From positions 1 to 31,724 of the forward strand of contig DASXAQ010000082.1 of the NCBI GenBank assembly GCA_036406615.1: 31,724 bases of DNA, given 5' to 3'. Below are positions 25,231-31,353 of the stretch, in pieces. Position numbers and translations under genes: made by a program. How positions within the stretch are numbered: position 1 is the stretch's first letter; each line of letters starts with the position of its first letter. Source of the stretch: DASXAQ01 sp036406615 (GTDB taxonomy: Bacteria > Actinomycetota > UBA4738). Under the pieces are notes generated by a model. That model was not told the origin of the DNA and made no database searches. It was given only the letters and a program-made list of their open reading frames with translations.

Positions 25231-25748
25231 CGCTTCACCACGGCGAGGCGTCGCCCCACGTGCTCGTCCGGTGCCGATGGGATCACGATCACGTTCGGGT
25301 CGAGCTCGCCGCGCATCCGGTCCACGACCTCGGCGTGCAGGAGCTCGACCCGGCTGCTCGGGCGCGCGATGCCCACGGCCTCGGCGGCCAGCGGGTCCTG
25401 CGACCACCACCGCACGAACCGCGCGAGGGTGTCCAGCAGGCCCACCGCCTCGTCCAGCATCGGCCGCGGGCCGGTCACGACCGGCGTCGACGCGAACGCG
25501 TCCGAACGGCTGGCCGACAACGCTTGTCGCCCGATCGAGCCCGACAGCCACAGCGCCATCGTGCGTCGCCACGTTCGCGGACGGGGGCGCTGACGAAGCA
25601 TCGGCGAGACCAACACCGTCTCCAGCACGCGGTCCTGAGAGGCCGTCCGCTCCACGTGCGACCACCAGGCGAGCCACTCCAGGTAGGACGCGGGCGGCGC
25701 CGGCGGGAGGGTCACGCTGATCCGGCGGGATCCGGGCTCACGATGCAC
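25227..25748 (-). CDS. Unknown protein with N-terminal VTLP..YL.W.AW motif (paralog of the next gene)
   Basis: 173 residues from GTG 25748, preceded by an excellent AGGAGG site; it overlaps the upstream gene by 11 nt. No known domain seen. The N-terminal ISVTLPPAPPASYLEWLAWW (10-29) matches REVTLPAATPRAYLRWVAWA of the neighbouring gene (22-41), so the two look like diverged duplicates. The middle (60-125) is helical and rich in Arg/Trp (ALWLSGSIGRQAL; FVRWWSQDPLAAE), and the end (150-165) contains PNVIVIPSAPDEHVG. No membrane helix or signal. It probably works with the EAL and WhiB proteins made from the same overlapping transcript. Confidence 0.7.
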   Translation of the reverse strand: MHREPGSRRISVTLPPAPPASYLEWLAWWSHVERTASQDRVLETVLVSPMLRQRPRPRTWRRTMALWLSGSIGRQALSASRSDAFASTPVVTGPRPMLDEAVGLLDTLARFVRWWSQDPLAAEAVGIARPSSRVELLHAEVVDRMRGELDPNVIVIPSAPDEHVGRRLAVVKR

Positions 25749-26208
25749 GGCGCACCTCCTGCCACGACGTCGTCACCAGCTGCCTGCGAAGCGACTCGGC
25801 GGCGTGGGCGCGCACGTCGGCGATCTGCGGCGAGGGCGGCTCCAGCCCCAGCAGCGGCCGCGCCGCCTGCTCGGCGGTGCGCTGCCAGGTCTCCACGTAC
25901 CGCAGCGCTCGAAGCAGGATGGCGCGGTCGGCGTGAAGGCGCGGCGCGACGGACGCGCGGCCCATGCGTTCGGCGCGCCGCGCCTGCTCGACGATCTGGC
26001 GGGCGACCAGGTCCCACAGCAGCACCGAGGGATGCGGTCGAACGATTGCCAGATCGCAAGCTCGTACGTGACGGTCGGCGCGGCGAGCCCAGGCAACCCA
26101 TCGCAGGTAGGCGCGGGGCGTCGCGGCGGGCAGGGTCACCTCGCGCTCGCTGCCCGAGCCCGCGGCGCGGCGCAGCGGCGGAACCAGCATCAGTCGTCGT
26201 GGTGTCAT
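25738..26208 (-). CDS. Unknown protein, paralog of the protein at 25227
   Basis: 156 residues from ATG 26208 (ATG 26190 is an alternative). No family recognised. The motif REVTLPAATPRAYLRWVAWA (22-41) is shared with the next gene. The rest is helical and Arg/Ala-rich, with RACDLAIVRPHPSVLLWDLV (49-68) and a heptad-like RALRYVETWQRTAEQAARPL. GACAAT lies 7 nt before the ATG and no ribosome site is seen, so this gene may open the operon with a leaderless mRNA, but the regulator at 26295 is only 86 nt upstream and could be co-transcribed. A perfect GTACC palindrome (26269-26280) lies in that gap. Confidence 0.65.
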   Translation of the reverse strand: MTPRRLMLVPPLRRAAGSGSEREVTLPAATPRAYLRWVAWARRADRHVRACDLAIVRPHPSVLLWDLVARQIVEQARRAERMGRASVAPRLHADRAILLRALRYVETWQRTAEQAARPLLGLEPPSPQIADVRAHAAESLRRQLVTTSWQEVRRAS

Positions 26209-26268
26209 GTACGGGATTGTCGGAGCAGGGACGGGACCCGAGACAGGGGCCCGCGGCGGGACTTGCGA

Positions 26269-26280
26269 GTACCGAGGTAC
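26269..26280. promoter_or_regulatory. Perfect palindrome GTACC-GA-GGTAC (candidate response-regulator operator)
   Basis: GTACCGAGGTAC is a 5-2-5 inverted repeat in the 86-nt gap between the response regulator and the first gene of the WhiB operon. Its centre is about 66 bp upstream of the ATG at 26208; if that mRNA is leaderless, this is a classical upstream activator position. NarL-type regulators bind such 2-bp-spaced half-site pairs. Variants lie at 23282-23332 and 27660. Confidence 0.45.
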
Positions 26281-26294
26281 CTGGCGGCGGCGGT

Positions 26295-26966
26295 CTACAG
26301 CTCGCCCGTGTGGCGCGCGGCGAACAGCGCAGCCTCGGTCCGGTGGCGAAGGTCGAGCTTGGCGAAGACGTTCGAGACGTAGTTCTTGACGGTGCGCTCG
26401 GACAGGCCCATCGCGCGCGCGATCTCGCGGTTCGTCATCCCTTCGCCGATCAGCGAGAGGACGCGTCGCTCCTGCGGTGTCAGCCGGCCGATGGGGTTCT
26501 CGGCGGCCGAGGCGATCCGGCGGCGGGCGAGCGCGGCGCGGGTCGCGGAGTCCATGAGTTCGTGCCCCTCCGCCCGCCGGCGGATGGCGTCCACGATGCC
26601 GTCCGCCGACGTCTGCTTGAGCACGAACCCGTCCGCGCCGCCGTCCAGGGAGCCCAGCCGCTCGGATTCGTCCGTGAACGACGTCAGCATGATCACGCCG
26701 ATATTCGGATGCCTCGCCTTGATCTCGCGGCACACGTCGATCCCCGACATGTCGGGGAGCCGGACGTCCAGGATCACCAGGTCGGGGCCCGCCGGTTCGA
26801 TTCGCTCCAGTGCCTCCGCGCCGGAGCCCGCTTCGCCAACCACCTGGAGGCCATCTTCCGCATCCATGGCATCGGCCAGCCCACGCCGGATGAGCGGGTG
26901 GTCGTCGACAAGGAACAGCTTGATCGGGCGGCTCGCCGAGCCCTCGCGGGCAACCTCCTGGCTCAT
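26295..26966 (-). CDS. Two-component response regulator, NarL/LuxR family
   Basis: 223 residues from ATG 26966 (GAGGGG 10 nt upstream; a GTG three codons earlier is possible). Receiver motif: Asp21-Asp22 in LFLVDDHPLIRRGL, phosphoacceptor Asp67 in LVILDVRLPDMSG, Thr in VIMLTSFTDE and Lys117 in GFVLKQTS. DNA-binding part: LTPQERRVLSLIGEGMTNREIARAMGLSERTVKNYV, then FAKLDLRHRTEAALFAA (key: TNREIA, KNYVSNVFAKL). It closely resembles the regulator at 23325, sharing most of the receiver core and recognition helix, so DNA targets may overlap. No kinase is adjacent; the orphan kinase at 11518 or the one at 20442 could be its partner. The downstream genes are the EAL/WhiB operon. Confidence 0.94.
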   Translation of the reverse strand: MSQEVAREGSASRPIKLFLVDDHPLIRRGLADAMDAEDGLQVVGEAGSGAEALERIEPAGPDLVILDVRLPDMSGIDVCREIKARHPNIGVIMLTSFTDESERLGSLDGGADGFVLKQTSADGIVDAIRRRAEGHELMDSATRAALARRRIASAAENPIGRLTPQERRVLSLIGEGMTNREIARAMGLSERTVKNYVSNVFAKLDLRHRTEAALFAARHTGEL

Positions 26967-27109
26967 CCTGCGCACGCCCCTCTTTCGTTGGATCCCGACT
27001 ATGGATATCGGCCGCCCGGGCCGGGAGCTTTCGAAGCGCGGCCGAACCGCCCATGAGGCCGGGCATCGCGTCGGGAACCGCGCCCAGGTCACGGGCCGAC
27101 GACCAGGGT

Positions 27110-27571
27110 TCAGGACGCCTCGGGCCCGAGCCAGGCCGCGGCGCGCGCCATCGGCCGGTACGCGTCCAGGCGGACGACGTTGGCCGGCATGGGCCGGCCG
27201 AACCCGCGATCGGCGTTCGCGGCCGTAAGCCGGTCGAGGTGGCTGGTCGCACGCCGCGGACGGTGCCGCGACCACAGGCCGTGCAGGGCGGCCAGCGAAA
27301 GCCCCACCGCGAAGATCGCCAGGCCGGCGGCCAGGCTCGCGGGCGTGCCGGCCAGCGCCACGAGGGCGCCGATCGACCCGCCCAGCCACGCCGCGAACGA
27401 CGACTGGCCGCTTGTCCGGCCCGTCGGCGCCTCCTCCCGTTCGGGCGCTCCGTGGAACGTCGCGAACACGACGTTGCCACGAGCGACCCGGGTGGACTGC
27501 GCGTGCCGTGGCGCTTCCGGCGCGAACGCATCGCTGTGCCGGAGTCGAATTCGTTGCGCCGGGAGCGTCAC
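27110..27571 (-). CDS. Unknown membrane protein with two helices
   Basis: 153 residues from GTG 27571, placed by a perfect AAAGGAGGTG 6 nt before it. The first 55 residues are polar (VTLPAQRIRLRHSDAF; FHGAPEREEAP). Residues 60-77 (AAWLGGSIGALVALAG) and 79-100 (SLAAGLAIFAVGLSLAALHG) look like two membrane helices, followed by a basic SRHRPRRATSHLDRL and a soluble tail with MPANVVRLDAYRPMARAA. No family recognised. The short VTLPA start and the WLGGSIG stretch echo VTLPP and WLSGSIG of the protein at 25227, perhaps by chance. It is divergent from the ABC exporter at 27697; the shared gap holds a GTACC-type element. Confidence 0.65.
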   Translation of the reverse strand: MTLPAQRIRLRHSDAFAPEAPRHAQSTRVARGNVVFATFHGAPEREEAPTGRTSGQSSFAAWLGGSIGALVALAGTPASLAAGLAIFAVGLSLAALHGLWSRHRPRRATSHLDRLTAANADRGFGRPMPANVVRLDAYRPMARAAAWLGPEAS

Positions 27572-27659
27572 CGCCCGCACCTCCTTTCCGAGTCGGGAAT
27601 GCAACCAGGATCGTCACCGGCGGCCACCGCCCGGCAGTGCGCTTGGTGGCGCAACGGCA

Positions 27660-27671
27660 GTACCGAAGTCC
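27660..27671. promoter_or_regulatory. GTACCGAAGTCC, imperfect operator-like element overlapping a -35 region
   Basis: GTACCGAAGTCC keeps the first half of the 26269 palindrome and lies 11 nt before the TAGATT -10 element of the ABC exporter at 27697, so it overlaps the -35 region. It could be a regulator site, or GTACC may simply be a -35 element: a GTACC 17 nt before TAGCCT also occurs at 29799. Confidence 0.35.
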
Positions 27672-27682
27672 CCGGTTCCGGC

Positions 27683-27688
27683 TAGATT
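27683..27688 (+). promoter_or_regulatory. Predicted -10 element (TAGATT) of a leaderless promoter
   Basis: TAGATT is followed by 8 nt and GTG 27697. The gene has no ribosome site. GTACC stands 18 nt upstream. Confidence 0.55.
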
Positions 27689-27696
27689 GGCTGGTC

Positions 27697-28650
27697 GTGA
27701 ACGGCACGGATTCGAGCGTCATCTCCATCGAGGGCCTGTCGAAGGTGTTCGCCGGCCCGCCGCGGGTGACCGCCGTCGACGGCATCGACCTGCAGGTGGC
27801 ACGGGCGGAGACGTTCGGCCTGCTGGGCCCCAACGGCGCCGGCAAGACGACGACCGTCGGCATCTGCACGACCCGCATCCGCCCGACGGCCGGTCGCGCG
27901 GTCGTCGCCGGCGTCGACGTGACCCGCGATCCGGTCGCGGTCAAGCGGTCGATCGGGGTCGTGACACAGTTCAACACCCTGGACCGCGCGTGCACGGTGT
28001 GGGAGAACCTGTACCTGCACTGCCGGTTCTTCGGCATGTCGGCGGGCCCTGCGCGTCGCCGCGCCGACGACCTGCTCACGCGGTTCCGGCTCTCCGAGCA
28101 CGCGGCCGCGCTGCCCGCCCAGCTCTCCGGCGGGATGGCGCAGCGGTTGCAGGTGGCGCGGGCCCTGGCGCACCGCCCGACGGTGCTGTTCCTGGACGAG
28201 CCCACCGCCGGCCTGGATCCGCAGAGCCGCCTGGCCCTGTGGGAGATCGTGGCCGACCTGAAACGGGACGGCGTCACCGTGCTGCTGACCACGCATTACA
28301 TGGAGGAGGCCGACGCGCTCTGCGAGCGGGTGGCGATCATCGACCACGGCAAGGTCCTGGTCTGCGACGACCCGGCAAAGCTGAAGCGCGGCCTGGGGGC
28401 CGAGACGGTCGTGAACCTGCACCTCGATCAGGTCACCGACGACCTCCAGGGCCGGCTGCGCGCGCTGCCGGCCGTGGTGAAGGTGGAGCCGGTGGAGGGC
28501 GGCCTCCGCGTGATGGTCACCGCCGGCGACGGAGCCGTGCCGGCGATCGCGCACGAGGCGCTGGGATCGGGCCTTCGGGACATGTCGGTGAACGAGCCGA
28601 GCCTGGAGACCGTGTTCATCAACCTGACGGGGAGGGAGCTGCGTGAGTGA
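27697..28650 (+). CDS. ABC exporter ATPase, DrrA/Nod-I-like
   Basis: 317 residues from GTG 27697. Walker A GPNGAGKT (44-51), VTQFNTLDRACTVWENLYLH around the Q-loop, signature LSGGMAQRLQVARAL, Walker B VLFLDEPTAGLDPQSR and switch TTHYMEEADALCERVAII. The C-terminal accessory region ends NEPSLETVFINLTG, typical of exporters for drugs, polysaccharide or lipids. Unlike the ATPase at 5627 it has the normal switch His. A TAGATT element 8 nt before the start suggests a leaderless transcript; the gap with the divergent membrane-protein gene contains a GTACC-type element. Its 3' end overlaps the permease gene by 8 nt. Confidence 0.93.
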   Translation: MNGTDSSVISIEGLSKVFAGPPRVTAVDGIDLQVARAETFGLLGPNGAGKTTTVGICTTRIRPTAGRAVVAGVDVTRDPVAVKRSIGVVTQFNTLDRACTVWENLYLHCRFFGMSAGPARRRADDLLTRFRLSEHAAALPAQLSGGMAQRLQVARALAHRPTVLFLDEPTAGLDPQSRLALWEIVADLKRDGVTVLLTTHYMEEADALCERVAIIDHGKVLVCDDPAKLKRGLGAETVVNLHLDQVTDDLQGRLRALPAVVKVEPVEGGLRVMVTAGDGAVPAIAHEALGSGLRDMSVNEPSLETVFINLTGRELRE

Positions 28651-29488
28651 GACGACGGCCGTCCGGTCGCCGGCGCCGGCGACGTCCGAGTTCGGCCGCC
28701 CCACGGCGCGGGCGGCGTTCGTCGGCATGATGATCCGCGACGCTCGCGTGCTGCGCCGAAACATCGGAGAGTTCCTGGGGCGCACGCTGATCCAGCCCTT
28801 CCTGTTCGTGTTCGTCTTCACCTACGTGTTCCCGAAGATCGGGCAGGGATTCACCGGATCCTCGGGCGAGAGCTTCGCGACGATCCTGGTTCCCGGCCTG
28901 GTCGCGGTCGCGATCGTGTTCACCGGGATCATGGCGGTCGGGCTGCCGCTGTCGATCGAGTTCGGCGCGACGAAGGAGATCGAGGACCGGCTGATGGCGC
29001 CGCTGCCCGTGTGGGCGGTGGCGATCGAGAAGGTCGTGTTCGCGGCGGGACAGAGCCTGCTCGCGGGCCTGTGCGTGTTTCCCCTCGTCTACTTCATCCC
29101 GGCCACCAACGTGTCCGTGCACGTCAGCAACTGGGCGCTGCTGGTGATCGTGATGGCGCTGGCCTGCATCCTGTCCGGGTCGCTGGGGCTCGTGCTCGGC
29201 TGCGTCGTGCGCCCCGAGAAGATCGGCCTGATGTTCGCCATCGTCGTCGTGCCGCTGACGTTCCTCGGGTGCGTGTACTACCCGTGGGCGCAGCTGGCGC
29301 CGGTGCGGTGGCTGCAGGTCGTGGTGCTGATCAACCCGCTCGTCTACCTGTGCGAGGGCCTTCGCGCCGCGCTCACGCCCGAGCTCCCGCACATGGCGAC
29401 CTGGGCGTTTCTGGGAGCCGCGGTGCTGAGCTGCGCCCTCCTGCTGGTGGCGGGGGTTCGCCTGTTCGTCCGCCGCGTGATCACGTAG
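28643..29488 (+). CDS. ABC-2 type exporter permease (partner of the ATPase at 27697)
   Basis: 281 residues from GTG 28643 with GGGAGGGAG upstream. A cytoplasmic start with MMIRDARVLRRNIGEFLGRTL leads into six helices: IQPFLFVFVFTYVFPK, LVPGLVAVAIVFTGIMAVGL, FAAGQSLLAGLCVFPLVYF, WALLVIVMALACILSGSLG, LMFAIVVVPLTFLGCVYYP and WAFLGAAVLSCALLLVAGV. The IEFGATKEIEDRLMAPLPVW loop is the coupling segment, and 'YYPWAQLAPVRWLQ..VLINPLVYLCEGLRAAL' matches the NodJ/DrrB-type permease consensus. It forms the membrane pore with the ATPase. Substrate unknown. Confidence 0.93.
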   Translation: MSETTAVRSPAPATSEFGRPTARAAFVGMMIRDARVLRRNIGEFLGRTLIQPFLFVFVFTYVFPKIGQGFTGSSGESFATILVPGLVAVAIVFTGIMAVGLPLSIEFGATKEIEDRLMAPLPVWAVAIEKVVFAAGQSLLAGLCVFPLVYFIPATNVSVHVSNWALLVIVMALACILSGSLGLVLGCVVRPEKIGLMFAIVVVPLTFLGCVYYPWAQLAPVRWLQVVVLINPLVYLCEGLRAALTPELPHMATWAFLGAAVLSCALLLVAGVRLFVRRVIT

Positions 29489-29505
29489 CGGCGGTCATCC
29501 GCCGC
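29488..29505. terminator. Hairpin between convergent genes (candidate bidirectional terminator)
   Basis: GCGGCGG-TCAT-CCGCCGC forms a perfect 7-bp GC stem with a 4-nt loop in the 24-nt gap between the permease and Mop genes, starting at the last base of the permease stop codon. There is no T-run, but the place fits a terminator for both strands. Confidence 0.5.
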
Positions 29506-29512
29506 CGGGCGA

Positions 29513-29716
29513 TCACGTCGCCAGCATCACCTCGGTGGCCTTGATGATGACGGTGACGTCCTTGCCCTCGGACAGACCCAGTCGTTCCGCCGACCCGCGA
29601 GTGATCGCCGACACGACGTCCTGGCCGCCGACGTCCACGACCACCTCGGCCATGACCGTCCCGAGCGTCAGGGACTTCACCGTGCCGCGAAGCTGATTGC
29701 GCGCGCTGATCTCCAT
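29513..29716 (-). CDS. Molybdenum-pterin-binding (Mop/TOBE) protein
   Basis: 67 residues, a stand-alone Mop domain. ATG 29716 has GAGGGAG 6 nt upstream. The sequence MEISARNQLRGTVKSLTLGT, AEVVVDVGGQDVVSAITRGS, AERLGLSEGKDVTVIIKATE gives the standard strands of molbindins, which bind molybdate or tungstate oxyanions as oligomers in the cytoplasm, for storage or for a modulating role in ModE/ModC. No molybdate transporter or molybdenum-cofactor gene is in the window. The family call is sure; storage versus regulation is not decided. Confidence 0.93.
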   Translation of the reverse strand: MEISARNQLRGTVKSLTLGTVMAEVVVDVGGQDVVSAITRGSAERLGLSEGKDVTVIIKATEVMLAT

Positions 29717-29820
29717 TCGTCACTCCCTCGGCGTCTCGACCTCGAACGTCCGATCCCGGCGGATCATACCCGCGCCCCCCTGGCCGAAGCAGCCCGGCGT
29801 ACCTTTCGGGCCTCGCCGGG

Positions 29821-29826
29821 TAGCCT
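29821..29826 (+). promoter_or_regulatory. Predicted -10 element (TAGCCT) of a leaderless promoter
   Basis: TAGCCT is followed by 7 nt and ATG 29834 with no ribosome site. GTACC at 29799-29803 is 17 nt upstream. Confidence 0.55.
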
Positions 29827-29833
29827 GGAAGCC

Positions 29834-31165
29834 ATGGAGTCGGACCCCGCCGTTCCCGCGCGCCCCGTGTCGGCGAAGCGAGGCAGGTGGGGGCATCGAA
29901 CGTTTGCCTCGCTGCGGGTGCGCAACTTCCGGCTGTTCGTCGGCGGCCAGCTGCTGTCGAACATCGGCACCTGGATGCAGTACGTTGCGGCGCCGCTGCT
30001 GGTCCTGCACCTGACCGGCAGCGGCTTCGCGCTGGGGATCGACACGGGGCTGTCGTTCCTGCCCATCCTGCTGTTCGGCGCGTGGGGTGGGGTGGTCGCC
30101 GACCGGTTCGACAACCGCCGCGTCCAGCTGATCACGCAGGCCGCATACGCGGTGCTGGCCTTCACGCTGTTCGGGCTCACGGCCTCGGGCGTCGTGCAGG
30201 TGTGGATGGTCTACCTGCTGTCGTTCCTGTCGGGCATGGTCACCGCCGTCGACATGCCCACGCGGCAGAGCTTCTACCTGGAAATGGTCGGGGCCGACGA
30301 CCTCACGAACGCCATGAGCCTGAACACGGCCACGTTCACCGGCGCGCGCATCGTGGGACCGACGATCGCCGCCGGCATGCTCGCCGCGACGAACGGGGCC
30401 ACCGCGCCGGTGTTCTTCGTCAACGGGCTGTCGTACGTGGCCGTGATCCTGGCGCTGCTGGCGATCCGGGTGCCAGAGCTGCAGCCGCGACAGCGGGTCG
30501 CCCGCGCCAAGGGCCAGGTGCGCGAGGGCCTCGCCTACATCCGGCGCACGCCGAACCTTCGCATGCCGATGCTCGTGATGCTCGCGGTGTTCCTGTTCTC
30601 GTTCAACTTTTCCGTGCTGACGCCGCTGTACGCGCTTCGAACGTTCCACGGCGACGCCGGCACGTTCGGGGCGATGCTCTCGCTGTTCGGCCTGGGGTCG
30701 CTGACCGGCGCCCTGGTGCTGGCCTCGCGGTCGTCACGGCCGAACCCACGGCGGCTCTCGCTGTTCGCGCTCGCGATGGGGGGGATCTCGCTCGCCGCCG
30801 CGGCCGCCCCGACGTTCGGCATCGCGTGCGCGGTGCTCGCCTGCCTCGGCTTCGCCGGGACCGCCTTCGCCATCACGGGCAACTCAACGCTGCAGCTGAC
30901 GTCCGCGACCGAGCTCCGGGGCCGCGTGATGGCGATCTACTCGGTGATCTTCCTGGGCAGCACGCCGATCGGCGCGCCGCTGACGGGATGGGTCGGCGAG
31001 CATCTTGGCGCGCGTGTGGCGTTCCTGGGCGGCGGAGTCATCGCGCTGCTCGCCGGGTTCGCGGGCCTGGCGGCTCTGGCGCGCCGGGAGTCGAACGAAC
31101 GACGAAGGCGCCCCGCCGCAGCCGTGCCGGCGGAGACGCCCTCGGATTGGAGCTCGGGAACCTAG
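29834..31165 (+). CDS. MFS exporter, MFS_3/EntS-like family
   Basis: 443 residues, 11-12 membrane helices. N-terminal FASLRVRNFRLFVGGQLLSN and IGTWMQYVAAPLLVLHLTGS are the signature of the MFS_3 (enterobactin exporter EntS) family, as are WGGVVADRFDNRRVQLITQ (loop 2-3), VDMPTRQSFYLEMVG, and the late SATELRGRVMAIYSVIFLGS with TPIGAPLTGWVGE. It belongs to the same broad family as the transporter at 19126 but looks closer to the canonical form. Substrate unknown; family members move siderophores or drugs. A basic tail (RRESNERRRRP) ends the protein. The stop shares a CTAG with a tiny convergent ORF. Confidence 0.92.
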   Translation: MESDPAVPARPVSAKRGRWGHRTFASLRVRNFRLFVGGQLLSNIGTWMQYVAAPLLVLHLTGSGFALGIDTGLSFLPILLFGAWGGVVADRFDNRRVQLITQAAYAVLAFTLFGLTASGVVQVWMVYLLSFLSGMVTAVDMPTRQSFYLEMVGADDLTNAMSLNTATFTGARIVGPTIAAGMLAATNGATAPVFFVNGLSYVAVILALLAIRVPELQPRQRVARAKGQVREGLAYIRRTPNLRMPMLVMLAVFLFSFNFSVLTPLYALRTFHGDAGTFGAMLSLFGLGSLTGALVLASRSSRPNPRRLSLFALAMGGISLAAAAAPTFGIACAVLACLGFAGTAFAITGNSTLQLTSATELRGRVMAIYSVIFLGSTPIGAPLTGWVGEHLGARVAFLGGGVIALLAGFAGLAALARRESNERRRRPAAAVPAETPSDWSSGT

Positions 31166-31263
31166 CCCGGTGGCTTCCAGTGCGCCCCGGCGGCCAGCAC
31201 CAGCGCGATGAGCGCGGCCCAGGCCGGAACGGAACGCCGCAGGGTTCGAAGGATGGTCTTCAT
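31162..31263 (-). CDS. Possible 33-residue single-helix membrane protein
   Basis: An open frame from ATG 31263 (GAGGGAG immediately upstream, slightly close at 2 nt) encodes basic KTILRTLRRSV then a hydrophobic helix (PAWAALIALVLAAGAHW) and KPPG. Third positions are mostly G/C, as in real genes. A longer start (ATG 31283) is possible. It ends in a CTAG shared with the MFS stop, and the palindrome at 31301 lies just upstream. Small membrane proteins are often missed; no family recognised. Confidence 0.4.
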   Translation of the reverse strand: MKTILRTLRRSVPAWAALIALVLAAGAHWKPPG

Positions 31264-31300
31264 GACTCCCTCGTCATCGGCCATGAAGTGCCCGCTCGGG

Positions 31301-31317
31301 TATTCCCCGGCTGGGGG
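31301..31317. repeat. Inverted repeat TATTCCCCGGCTGGGGG, similar to 4516
   Basis: On the minus strand it reads CCCCCAGCCGGGGAATA, preceded by CAAAT. The plus-strand element at 4516-4534 is CTCCCAGCCAGGGAATACA, preceded by AAACA. They agree in the CCCAGCC-GGGAATA core. A looser relative is the C6/G6 hairpin at 24113, also preceded by AAAT when read on the minus strand. Confidence 0.35.
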
Positions 31318-31353
31318 ATTTGTGGACCCACCCATCGCCCGGTTCTCCCCCAC

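Noticed and set aside
24480..27056. Long plus-strand frame of over 800 codons
   Set aside because: Antisense to the EAL, paralog and regulator genes, which all have domains and ribosome sites. The translation has no recognisable domain.
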